Shown here: one piece after another, positions 8,014 to 15,643 of the stretch | Position numbering within the stretch: position 1 is the first letter of the stretch | Layout: each line of letters starts with the position of its first letter | Origin: Paraburkholderia sp. BL23I1N1 | GTDB taxonomy: Bacteria > Pseudomonadota > Gammaproteobacteria > Burkholderiales > Burkholderiaceae | Direction: 5' to 3' | DNA: 64,000 bases | Assembly: GCF_003610295.1 (NCBI RefSeq) | Contig: NZ_RAPV01000001.1 | Span: forward strand, 5,766,001-5,830,000 | Translations under genes and position numbers: made by a program | The notes under the pieces: model-generated | The model's database searches: none | What the model saw: the letters and a program-made list of their open reading frames with translations, nothing else | Told to the model about the DNA's origin: nothing

Positions 8014-8029
8014 ATGCGTTTGCATAAGC
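8014..8029. promoter_or_regulatory. Candidate operator upstream of ccl
   Basis: ATGC-gttt-GCAT (8014-8025) is a small palindrome 27 bp upstream of the ccl start, and it runs into GCATAAGC (8022-8029), the inverse of the 8-mer in the itcR/ich promoter region. It could be a shared LysR recognition element, but an 8-mer match between two short regions can arise by chance. Confidence 0.3.
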
Positions 8030-8173
8030 CGTTTCGTTTATTACACGCGAATTCGCCCGATCCGGCTACTATCGATGGGCTCTACCCGTCATAGCCCGTG
8101 CCTATCGCGCCGTGCCGCACTCCCCCGATGCCAAACGGCCCGGAAGACCCTGGCGAACACTTGCAATTCCCCT

Positions 8174-8992
8174 TCACCGCTGCATCTGCTCGAAGGCACA
8201 GAGCGCCGCGATCTCCGTCACACCGCCGTCAACCGGCACGCATACGCCTGAAATGAAACGTGCTTCATCGCTTGCGAGAAACAGGGCTGCGGCCGCCACG
8301 TCCCATGCGTCACCTTCGATGGCGAGCGGCGCGATTTTTCGTCGCCGTTCTTTCGCCTCTTCGTCCAGCATGCTCTCCACCATCGGCGTGAAGATGTGCC
8401 CCGGCGCAATGACATTGGCGCGCACGCCATCGCGTCCGTACATCACGGCCAGCTCGCGCGTCAACGCGATCAGGGCCGCCTTTGACGAGCCGTACGCCGC
8501 CGCCCCATGACTTCGGATGCCCGCGGTCGAACTGACGTTGACCACGGCGCCGGCTCTCGCTGCAACCAGATGCGGTGCCGCGCTTCGGCTCATGAGAAAA
8601 GCACTCTTCAGATTCACGTCGATAGTGCGGTCCCACATGGCTTCATCGAGATTCTCGAGGCGGCTGCCGGCACCCGCCACGCCGACGTTGTTAACCAGCA
8701 CGTGCAACGCGCCATAGTGCTCGACGGTGGCGGCCGCGACACGCCCGCATGCGTCGCCGTCGGTAACGTCGGCTTCGCAGACAAAGGCCTTGCCGCCCGC
8801 TTCGAGAATCATTGCCAGCGTCTCGCCGGCCCGTTCCCTGCTCTGATCGACGAGGCAAACCGACGCGCCTTCGCGCGCGAAGAGGCAGGCGATCGCCTTG
8901 CCCGTCCCTACGCCGCTACCTTGCGAACCGGCACCGGTCACGATTGCAACCTTGCCCGCAAGACGCTGATGAAATGTCTTTGGATAAGGCAT
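8174..8992 (-). CDS. SDR-family oxidoreductase
   Basis: A 272-residue classical short-chain dehydrogenase. The cofactor motif is TGAGSQGSGVGTG near residues 19-31, an extended version of TGxxxGxG, followed by NNVG and the catalytic AAYGSSK. It has a typical C-terminal VPVDGG. An acidic-residue region after beta-2 (VDQSRE) suggests NAD(H). The gene lies 33 bp downstream of the PhyH-like gene on the same strand, so the two are probably co-transcribed from the promoter region near 10.0 kb. The substrate is probably a hydroxyacyl-CoA or alicyclic alcohol, not deducible from sequence. Confidence 0.8.
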   Translation of the reverse strand: MPYPKTFHQRLAGKVAIVTGAGSQGSGVGTGKAIACLFAREGASVCLVDQSRERAGETLAMILEAGGKAFVCEADVTDGDACGRVAAATVEHYGALHVLVNNVGVAGAGSRLENLDEAMWDRTIDVNLKSAFLMSRSAAPHLVAARAGAVVNVSSTAGIRSHGAAAYGSSKAALIALTRELAVMYGRDGVRANVIAPGHIFTPMVESMLDEEAKERRRKIAPLAIEGDAWDVAAAALFLASDEARFISGVCVPVDGGVTEIAALCAFEQMQR

Positions 8993-9025
8993 GTTTATCC
9001 CGATGTGAGTGTTGACGGCGCGGGC

Positions 9026-9994
9026 TCAGTGCGGAGGACGCAACACCGTTACGCGCCCACCACGTGACGCCAGAATCACCTCGTCGCCCGTGTGAAAGTG
9101 CAATGGAATCTCGTCGACCGGGACCTTCCTGCCGTCGAGTCCGCGGCTATACGTGCTGTCATCGAGCGCGAACGTGCCACTGCGGCCATCTTCGCCTTGC
9201 ACGGCCACCGCATCTTGCGAAACCGTGGTAATCCTGCCGATGATCGGTGTATCGCCGGAAGCCGCCATTACGCGGATGTCCATCGAAAGCCGGAATCGAT
9301 CCGAGTAGTTCGCCACGCCGGTATGCGGCGTATTCAGATGCATGATGACGACATCGCCCGGACGATACGTCGTGCGGCGCCACGCATGCGCCGGCACTGC
9401 GCCATCCGGAATCGGAAACAGCGGCGGTTGCGAAAGATCGTGCAGATACGGTCCCTTATGCAGTCCTTCTGCAAGAACGAGGCCACCGACGTCCGAATCG
9501 ATTTCCGCAAGCGGAATCCAGCAGATAGCGAATGGGATGCCCGCGTTGTAGAAACCGTCCTGATGGACGTAATCGAACCGCGCGCGAGAGCGGTCCTGCA
9601 CCGGCGGCGTGGCACGATACTCGACCGTTGGAATCCAGAACGGATCGTCGGCAAGCAGGCGACTGAAAAATTGATGGATCGCCGGCTCTGTAACGAATGG
9701 CTTCCATATCTTGCGCTCGGCAAGCGGCTCCATTCGGAACGGGAACTCCTCCAGACTCCTGCCGTTGTATCGGGCAAGCGGATCATCCGGATCGATCACA
9801 CCGAATTGCGAGAGTTCGTTCAGAAAGACACTACGCAGCCGTCCTACCGCGCTCTTGTCCAGCACATCGCGAAAGAACCAGTAGCCGTCGCGTTCCCACG
9901 CGGCTTCGAGCGCAGCGCGGTCGTCAAGAATATCGTTCGATACGTGTAGTTCCGCCATGGCGGGCAATACGCCAGCTTCCAGCTCTGTGAGCAT
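9026..9994 (-). CDS. Phytanoyl-CoA dioxygenase (PhyH)-family Fe(II)/2-oxoglutarate oxygenase
   Basis: A 322-residue PhyH-like protein. The metal triad is visible as His144 and Asp146 in YVHQDGFYN and His224 in NTPHTG, with a candidate 2-oxoglutarate-binding Arg233 or Arg235 in FRLSMDIR. Such enzymes hydroxylate the alpha position of branched acyl-CoAs or other small molecules at the cost of 2-oxoglutarate and oxygen. The start at 9994 is preferred because AAGGAGACGGA directly precedes it; a frame open to 10081 has no such site. The gene is divergent from luxC and in line with the downstream SDR. Substrate unknown; an alkyl or alicyclic acid is a reasonable guess given the neighbours. Confidence 0.8.
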   Translation of the reverse strand: MLTELEAGVLPAMAELHVSNDILDDRAALEAAWERDGYWFFRDVLDKSAVGRLRSVFLNELSQFGVIDPDDPLARYNGRSLEEFPFRMEPLAERKIWKPFVTEPAIHQFFSRLLADDPFWIPTVEYRATPPVQDRSRARFDYVHQDGFYNAGIPFAICWIPLAEIDSDVGGLVLAEGLHKGPYLHDLSQPPLFPIPDGAVPAHAWRRTTYRPGDVVIMHLNTPHTGVANYSDRFRLSMDIRVMAASGDTPIIGRITTVSQDAVAVQGEDGRSGTFALDDSTYSRGLDGRKVPVDEIPLHFHTGDEVILASRGGRVTVLRPPH

Positions 9995-10087
9995 TCCGTC
10001 TCCTTGCTGTTCGCCGTATTTCATCGATACGGTCAATGGCTCCGCACGGCGGGAACCTGAAATCAGTGTAGGCTCCAGCACGCTTTA

Positions 10088-10106
10088 ATGCAACTATCAG
10101 TTGCAT
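10088..10106. promoter_or_regulatory. Perfect 19-bp palindrome, probable operator
   Basis: ATGCAACTATCAGTTGCAT is a perfect inverted repeat with 8-bp arms and a 3-bp spacer. It lies 93 bp upstream of the PhyH-like start in the divergent promoter region. The size and symmetry suit a TetR-type dimer, so the TetR gene at 14340 at the end of the opposing operon is the likely partner. Confidence 0.65.
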
Positions 10107-10113
10107 TTCTGAG

Positions 10114-10126
10114 CGAACATCGTTCG
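10114..10126. promoter_or_regulatory. GAAC box (CGAAC-ATC-GTTCG)
   Basis: Perfect 13-bp palindrome with the core GAAC-N3-GTTC, seven bases from the 19-bp palindrome. The same core occurs exactly at 22356, 38400, 54560 and 56322. Here the outermost bases are C/G instead of T/A. Confidence 0.5.
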
Positions 10127-10171
10127 GACTCACGCATAAATCCCAGGGAAAACCAGACGGCGAAATACGTT

Positions 10172-10201
10172 GCAAATATCGAATGACGTACATATATTTG
10201 C
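10172..10201. promoter_or_regulatory. AT-rich inverted repeat
   Basis: GCAAATAT (10172-10179) and ATATTTGC (10194-10201) form perfect 8-bp arms separated by 14 bp. The spacing suits a regulator that contacts two helical turns, or a cruciform; function unknown. Confidence 0.35.
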
Positions 10202-10452
10202 CTTCAATCGACGTTACTTTTTTAGCAGATATCTTGTGGACCATTCGTCGAAACTGAACACCTGCTGCACTCCGCCGCATCCTGCCGTTCGACAGCGGCG
10301 CGATGACTCGCCAACTCGATTTCCTTGAAACGCGTGGGTTTATTCGTCGCATGATCGCCAACCTCTCCTGACAAACGCCACGTCGAACTCGCAGATCGCG
10401 CCACTGTCGTCGCGCGCGAATTTCATTGCATCGATTCGAGAAGGAACACCAG

Positions 10453-11919
10453 ATGAATCACCTCGATACCCCTACTCAGGAAACCGGACCGGCGCTCGAC
10501 AATGGCGCCGGCGCACCGTTGCCTGTGCCACACGTCTATCGCGGTCGTACGGTTTCCGGCGACGCTGTCATGCACGTATCGCGCGATCTCGGCAAAAGGT
10601 TCTGCACTCCGGCGGTTGAACTGGACAATCTCGTCTGGTCACGCACGCAGGCAGGTCCGGCCTTCGATTTGCCGATCGCGCAAGTGATCGATTTTCTCGT
10701 CGAACTCGGCCCGCGCCTGCATCTGGATGCGAATCCGTTGATGCAGCAAGCGCTCGAATCAATGATCGAAGTCAGCCCGCTCGGTCGCCGGATTCTGGAG
10801 AACTGCTATCGCGACATTCCGAACCTGTTCGCGCGCGGCGTCATTGAAGACGAATTGCGCGTGAGTCTTGGCGACTCCAGCGTGATCGACGGCTGGATGC
10901 CGCGCACGTTGCGCGGCCGCCCAAGCCGTCTACGCGCATTTCCGCCGCGTCTCGTGCACATCCTCGCGGGCAATTCGCCGATGGTGGCCGCGATGACCGT
11001 AATGCGCGCCGCGCTGACCAAAGGCGTGCATCTGCTGAAACTGCCGTCCAACGATCTGTTTACGGCGACCGCGATCCTGCGCACGATGGCGGAAATCGAC
11101 GCGGCGCATCCGCTGACACAATCGTTTTCCGCGGCGTATTGGCGTGGCGGTGACGAGAACGTCGAGTCGACCCTGTATCGCGCGCAATACTTCGACAAGC
11201 TCGTGGTGTGGGGCGGCGAAAGCGCCGTGCGCCACGCGATGCGTTATGCAGGCCCGGGCCTCGAACTGGTCGCATTCGATCCCAAGGTATCGATCTCGCT
11301 GATCGGCCGCGAGGCGTTTGCCTCGGAGGAACTGCTGCGGCAGGTTGCGCGCGCCGGCGCGGCCGACGTGCAATCGTTCAATCAGGACGCGTGCAACGCG
11401 AGCCGCTACCAGTTCATCGAAGGCAATGAAGACGGCGCCGACCGCTACTGCGAATACCTGGCCGCCGCACTCGGGGAAGACTTCCGCTACGGCGACGGCC
11501 AGGGTCCGGTGGTGCCGAACGATATCCGCGAAGCCGTCGACGTATTGCGTGAAATGGAACCTTTCTATCGCGTGTTCGGCGGCTATGACGGAAAAGGTCT
11601 CGTGGTGCGCTCGGACGAACGGGTCGATTTCCATCCAATCTGCAAGACCGTGAACGTCGTGCCGGTGCAGAGCCTGCGCGACGCGACCCGCTTTGCCACA
11701 GTGGCGACGCAGACTGTCGGTATCTATCCGCCGCAACGCGCCGCCGAAGTTCGCGATGCGCTTGCATGCGCGGGCGTACAGCGCATCGTGACGCTGGGCG
11801 AATCGATTTCGGACGGCGTCGGCGGCTATCCGCACGACGGCATGTTTCCCGTCCATCGCTTCGTGAAGTGGGTCTCTGAAGAAGCCGGCGATAACAGCCC
11901 CTCGGTGTCAACCCGATGA
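10453..11919 (+). CDS. LuxC-like acyl-CoA/acyl-protein reductase
   Basis: A 488-residue protein of the LuxC family (aldehyde dehydrogenase-like fold). The probable catalytic cysteine is Cys314 in FNQDACNASRYQF, corresponding to the acyl-accepting Cys of LuxC. VHILAGNSPMVAAM and VHLLKLPSND match the cofactor-binding and active-site regions. LuxC reduces an acyl group, delivered as acyl-CoA or from LuxE, to the aldehyde with NADPH. ATG 10453 is chosen because GAGAAGGAACACC precedes it; an upstream ATG at 10426 lacks a site. It heads an operon with an SDR and a LuxE-like gene. No luciferase is present, so the aldehyde probably goes to the SDR or another enzyme rather than to light emission. Confidence 0.85.
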   Translation: MNHLDTPTQETGPALDNGAGAPLPVPHVYRGRTVSGDAVMHVSRDLGKRFCTPAVELDNLVWSRTQAGPAFDLPIAQVIDFLVELGPRLHLDANPLMQQALESMIEVSPLGRRILENCYRDIPNLFARGVIEDELRVSLGDSSVIDGWMPRTLRGRPSRLRAFPPRLVHILAGNSPMVAAMTVMRAALTKGVHLLKLPSNDLFTATAILRTMAEIDAAHPLTQSFSAAYWRGGDENVESTLYRAQYFDKLVVWGGESAVRHAMRYAGPGLELVAFDPKVSISLIGREAFASEELLRQVARAGAADVQSFNQDACNASRYQFIEGNEDGADRYCEYLAAALGEDFRYGDGQGPVVPNDIREAVDVLREMEPFYRVFGGYDGKGLVVRSDERVDFHPICKTVNVVPVQSLRDATRFATVATQTVGIYPPQRAAEVRDALACAGVQRIVTLGESISDGVGGYPHDGMFPVHRFVKWVSEEAGDNSPSVSTR

Positions 11920-11950
11920 AGCATTCGCTTTTATTCGAGAGAAACTTTAG

Positions 11951-12805
11951 ATGACTGCTCTATCGACATCCGCCACTGTCTGGCTAATCACGGGCGTGTC
12001 GTCCGGCTTTGGACGATGTCTCGCCGAAGCCGTGCTCGCACGTGGCGACCAGGTGGTGGGCACGGTGCGCAACACATCGCAGATCGCGGCGTTCGAAGCG
12101 TTGTCCTCTCATGGCCACGCGCACGGCCTGCAACTCGACGTCACCGACGCGGCGGTCGTGCCCCACGCGATCGAGCAGGCACTCTCCCGCGCGGGCCGCA
12201 TCGACGTGCTCGTCAACAATGCCGGGTACGGTTTGTTCGGCGCACTCGAAGAAGTGTCGGATACCGAAGCGAGGCGCCTGTTCGACACGAATTTCTTCGG
12301 CACCGTGAACACGATCCGCGCTGTGCTGCCGCACTTCCGGCAACGAGGCTCCGGGCATATCGTGAACCTGTCGTCAGTCGCGGGTTTGATCGGCATCGCC
12401 GGATGCAGTTTCTATTGCGCTTCCAAGCATGCTGTAGAAGGCTTATCCGAGTCGCTCGCGCTGGAACTGCAGCCGTTTGGCGTGCGCGTCATGCTGGTCG
12501 AGCCGGGCGGATTTCGTACGAATTTCGCCGGCGATTCGCTGCGTTGGAGCGAAGCCGTTCTACCGGCTTACGCGGAAACGGTCGGCAGGATACGCGAGCA
12601 GATGACTCACTATCACGGCACGCAGTCCGGCGATCCGGCCAAGGCCGCCGCGGCAATCGTCCGGGCCGTCTGTGCCGACGAACCGCCCCTGAGGTTGCCT
12701 CTCGGCCCCGATGCAGTCAGCATCCTGCGCAAGAAACTGTTGTCCGTGGAGGACAACCTCGACGCATGGGCCGAAGTCTCGACTGCCACCGATTTCGATC
12801 AATAA
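11951..12805 (+). CDS. SDR-family oxidoreductase (17beta-HSD-like subgroup)
   Basis: A 284-residue short-chain dehydrogenase with the cofactor motif TGVSSGFGR (residues 14-22), NNAGYGLFG and the catalytic SFYCASKHAVEG. The S-S-G-F-G variant and NAGYG are typical of the 17beta-hydroxysteroid-dehydrogenase-like subgroup, which often uses NADP(H). It lies between luxC and luxE homologues, with 31 bp and 26 bp gaps, so it is likely to reduce the LuxC aldehyde product to an alcohol or act on the substrate before it. That job is inferred from position only. Confidence 0.8.
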   Translation: MTALSTSATVWLITGVSSGFGRCLAEAVLARGDQVVGTVRNTSQIAAFEALSSHGHAHGLQLDVTDAAVVPHAIEQALSRAGRIDVLVNNAGYGLFGALEEVSDTEARRLFDTNFFGTVNTIRAVLPHFRQRGSGHIVNLSSVAGLIGIAGCSFYCASKHAVEGLSESLALELQPFGVRVMLVEPGGFRTNFAGDSLRWSEAVLPAYAETVGRIREQMTHYHGTQSGDPAKAAAAIVRAVCADEPPLRLPLGPDAVSILRKKLLSVEDNLDAWAEVSTATDFDQ

Positions 12806-12831
12806 CGCAGCCACGTCACGCTGGAGACGCC

Positions 12832-14193
12832 ATGTCGAGCCTCAACCGCTTTTACGATCTGCTCGAACAGGACGGCGATCCGTTTCGCCATCCTGACGAT
12901 CTGCGCACACTTCAACTGGAGGCAATCCGCGAACGTTTCGCGCAGCGCCGTGAGCAGATCAAGCTGCTGAGCCGGCGCGCCGCCCACATGGGCATCGATG
13001 AAGTCCGCAGCGAGGCCGATATGGTCCCGTTGCTGTTCGCGCATCAAATCTACAAGAGCTATCCAGAGCAGTTCCTGGAAAACGGCCGGTGGAAGCATCT
13101 GAATACCTGGCTGCAAACGCTGACAAGCAGACCCGTGACTAACGTCGACGTCGATGGCGTGGACAACGTCGATGCATGGATAGAGCGCCTGCGCGGCGCC
13201 GGACACCATGTGTTCAGTTCGAGCGGCACGTCCGGCAAATGCAGTTTCATCAGCCAGACACGCGCCGACCTGGACCGTGTGACGGCATCGTGCGTTAAGC
13301 TTGGCGTGTACGGCAACAAGCTCATCAAGCGCGATTTCGGCAAGCGTCCGGTATTCCTCATGATGCCGCCCGCCGGCGCCCATCGGCATATCGAACCGGT
13401 CCTGAGCGCCGCCGTGCAGCTCGGCGGCGAAAGCACACTGATGTTCGACGAGCCGTCGCTGGCATCGTCGACGATCGCGATGGGCCGCATGCGCCGCGCG
13501 ATCGCGGACGGCAGCGCAAAACCTAGCGCCATCGCCGCATTCCAGGAACAGGCGACAGCGCGGCAGCGGCATACCGGCGCGATGATCGACCGCTTTCTGG
13601 ACAATCTGCTCGCGCGTCGCGATGTGCCTGTGCTCGTGCAAGGAAACTGGTCGCTGCATTGGACGCTGGCCGAGCACGCGCGCCGGCGCGGGGTCGCGAA
13701 CGGCATCTGTCATCGTGAAACCGTCATCACGACGGGCGGCGGATTGAAGGGCACCAACGCGCCCGCGGATTTCCGCGAGCAGATCATCCGCTTCTACGGC
13801 ATCGAGCCCGAGAACGTTCAGAACAGTTACGGCATGTCCGAGATGATCGGCACCGGCCCGTGGTCGGACCTTGCGCAAGGCTACGCGATCTGCCCGTGGA
13901 TCGTTCCGTTCGTGCTCGACAAAACAGGCGAAAAGCTGCTGAATCCCGTCGACGGGAAAGGACGTGTCGAAGGCCGCTTCGCGTTCTTCGACCTGCTTGC
14001 CGAAGGCTACTGGGGCGGTTTCATTACCGGAGACAAGGTGACCATCGACTTCTCGCCCGAGGAGCCAACCGACGGTCTTCAGGGGCCGCTCATCAGGCAG
14101 GTCGGCCGCTATGCGGATCTCGAAGAAGGCGAGGACAAGCTTTCGTGCGCGGGAACGATGGAGTCATATGTTCGCGGCATGATCGACGTGTGA
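12832..14193 (+). CDS. LuxE-like acyl-protein synthetase
   Basis: A 453-residue protein of the LuxE/PaaK-like adenylate-forming group. The phosphate-binding loop is HVFSSSGTSGKCSF (about residues 126-139) and the conserved NSYGMSEM motif (about residues 332-339) corresponds to the adenylation-domain Y-G-x-T-E motif. LuxE activates a free acid with ATP and hands the acyl group to LuxC through a cysteine near its C-terminus; Cys439, 14 residues from the end here, is a candidate. ATG 12832 is preceded by GGAGACGCC. The frame is also open far upstream, but that part overlaps the SDR gene. The acid could be any alkyl or alicyclic carboxylate. Confidence 0.8.
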   Translation: MSSLNRFYDLLEQDGDPFRHPDDLRTLQLEAIRERFAQRREQIKLLSRRAAHMGIDEVRSEADMVPLLFAHQIYKSYPEQFLENGRWKHLNTWLQTLTSRPVTNVDVDGVDNVDAWIERLRGAGHHVFSSSGTSGKCSFISQTRADLDRVTASCVKLGVYGNKLIKRDFGKRPVFLMMPPAGAHRHIEPVLSAAVQLGGESTLMFDEPSLASSTIAMGRMRRAIADGSAKPSAIAAFQEQATARQRHTGAMIDRFLDNLLARRDVPVLVQGNWSLHWTLAEHARRRGVANGICHRETVITTGGGLKGTNAPADFREQIIRFYGIEPENVQNSYGMSEMIGTGPWSDLAQGYAICPWIVPFVLDKTGEKLLNPVDGKGRVEGRFAFFDLLAEGYWGGFITGDKVTIDFSPEEPTDGLQGPLIRQVGRYADLEEGEDKLSCAGTMESYVRGMIDV

Positions 14194-14339
14194 CGCGCCC
14201 ACCTGTTCCACTTCGAGACCGGCCGTTGCGCGATGGATGCGCGCCAGGCAGCCATCGCGCATAACACCGCGTCCGTCCTACTGGCGGACCGCCAGGCGGG
14301 TGAGTACACTGCCAGTTTCTCCCTGGTCGTCACCTGCCC

Positions 14340-15047
14340 ATGGCCAAATCTCCGGCACTTCCCGCTTCGCCCGCACCTTCCGCCGACACGATGGCGAGCG
14401 CCGCTCCGCGTGCGGCAGGACGGCCCACGCAGGATGTCGCCGCCGAATTGCGCGAAAGACTGCTGAGCGCCGCGACACAGACCTTTCGCGCGGAAGGATT
14501 CGGTGCAGCCAGGGTCGAAGAGATCGCTGCACGCGCGGGCATCAGCAAGACCACTGTCTACCGGCAGTTCGGCACCAAGGAAGAACTGTTTCGCGCCGCG
14601 ATATGGCACGGCATGCAGGACCTGCGCGGCAGGATCGAGAAACTGCTCAAGCAGCGCCGCGACTTCACGAAAACACTGTCGCTCCTTTTGCGCATACTCA
14701 CTGATCATATGGCGACCACGGGCACGATCGAAATCACGCGTGTCGTAGTCGGGGAATCGAATCGCTTTCCGGATGTGGCGAACGGCTTTCTTCAATACGT
14801 GAACGAGATGCTGGAGCCGGTCGCGGACTTCATCGCCTGCGCTGATCGCGACGGCACGATCAGCGCGTCCGACGCGCCTGGTGCCGCACGCGATCTGCTG
14901 ACGCTGGTGGCCGGCAGCACGGAAGTGCTGATGGGCATTCCGACAACGCCCGCGCAACGCGAGCAGCGTGCCGCACACATCGAGCAACTGCTGCTCGCCG
15001 CGTGGCGCTACAAGGTGCCTCGCAAGACCATTGCGCCGCATGCGTAG
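14340..15047 (+). CDS. TetR/AcrR-family regulator of the lux-like operon
   Basis: A 235-residue TetR regulator. The helix-turn-helix lies around residues 40-85 and contains VEEIAARAGISKTTVYRQFG, the classical TetR recognition helix region; the C-terminal part is the ligand-binding domain. An unusually long Ala/Pro/Ser-rich N-terminal extension of about 30 residues precedes the DNA-binding domain, and no strong ribosome binding site is visible before ATG 14340, so a later start near 14391 is possible. It is downstream of the luxE-like gene with a 146-bp gap and may bind the 19-bp palindrome at 10088. Its ligand is probably an acyl-CoA or related compound. Confidence 0.8.
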   Translation: MAKSPALPASPAPSADTMASAAPRAAGRPTQDVAAELRERLLSAATQTFRAEGFGAARVEEIAARAGISKTTVYRQFGTKEELFRAAIWHGMQDLRGRIEKLLKQRRDFTKTLSLLLRILTDHMATTGTIEITRVVVGESNRFPDVANGFLQYVNEMLEPVADFIACADRDGTISASDAPGAARDLLTLVAGSTEVLMGIPTTPAQREQRAAHIEQLLLAAWRYKVPRKTIAPHA

Positions 15048-15064
15048 CGCTTTTTATCCTCGCC

Positions 15065-15526
15065 CTACGCATCCGTCTGCCCCATCACCTGAAATTGTGC
15101 CGACGCCTGAGCGATGCGTCGGCCGTTCGCCCAGATCAGACAATCGGAAAACACCACGCGCTGACCGGCTTTGAGCACGTTGACGTGTGCCTCGACCCAG
15201 TCGCCCGGCTGAGCGTTGCCCATGAAATTGACCGTCAGACTGGTGGTCAACACCTTGAGCGCGGGCTCGCGCGAATACTTGCTCGCCCACGTGATAGCGG
15301 TGTCCGCGAGCATGCAGATCATCCCGCCATGCATCATCTGCCCGCGATTGCGATGTTGCTCCCGTACACGCATGCCGATCACCTGCCCCCGCTCGCTTTT
15401 CCTGTGCCAGAGCGCGCCGACGAGTTCATGAAACGGCCCGAACGCCGGCATTAATTCGAATCCTTCCGGGGCGACATCGTCATCGTCTGGCGCAAGGCGG
15501 GCAGCAGCAGTAATCTGAGGGTGCAT
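15065..15526 (-). CDS. PaaI-like hot-dog thioesterase
   Basis: A 153-residue single hot-dog domain protein of the PaaI/YdiI type. The catalytic segment NRGQMMHGGMICMLADTAI (about residues 59-77) has the H-G-G motif and the conserved acidic residue. Enzymes of this group hydrolyse acyl-CoA esters and release CoA from dead-end intermediates. The gene is convergent with the TetR gene (17 bp apart) and divergent from the flavin oxidoreductase at 15644. A housekeeping role for the pathway is likely; the chain specificity is unknown. Confidence 0.8.
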   Translation of the reverse strand: MHPQITAAARLAPDDDDVAPEGFELMPAFGPFHELVGALWHRKSERGQVIGMRVREQHRNRGQMMHGGMICMLADTAITWASKYSREPALKVLTTSLTVNFMGNAQPGDWVEAHVNVLKAGQRVVFSDCLIWANGRRIAQASAQFQVMGQTDA

Positions 15527-15610
15527 TGACGTAGTCCTTCATGCGCGCCTTTGTGCCTTGCGGCAGAACAAGACGCTTTTTCACGGCAAAAATGTAGCGT
15601 ATCATTATCT

Positions 15611-15633
15611 GTACGTAAGTCAACTATATGTAC
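15611..15633. promoter_or_regulatory. GTAC-flanked dyad upstream of the flavin oxidoreductase
   Basis: A 23-bp element begins GTACGTA and ends TATGTAC, giving 7-bp arms with one mismatch, around the centre AGTCAACTA. It ends ten bases before the GTG start at 15644, so a bound protein would obstruct expression. The divergent thioesterase gene shares this 117-bp promoter region. Confidence 0.45.
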
Positions 15634-15643
15634 GGAGACAAGG

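Larger units (their letters stand above)
9995..10452. promoter_or_regulatory. Divergent promoter region phyH-like / luxC-like
   Basis: A 458-bp gap between two divergent operons that contains no convincing gene. It holds three separate dyads (10088-10106, 10114-10126 and 10172-10201), listed individually. The region 10160-10220 is clearly AT-richer than the surroundings, as expected for promoters. The luxC ribosome binding site is GAGAAGGAACACC just before 10453. Confidence 0.6.

Noticed and set aside
12016..12831. N-terminal extension of the LuxE-like frame
   Set aside because: The frame stays open for 272 codons upstream, but that part is an Arg-rich translation overlapping the SDR gene in another frame; the conserved protein starts at ATG 12832 with GGAGACGCC before it.
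10453..14193. A bioluminescence (lux) operon
   Set aside because: LuxC- and LuxE-like proteins are present, but no luciferase subunits, acyl-transferase LuxD or LuxG-like gene is in the window.
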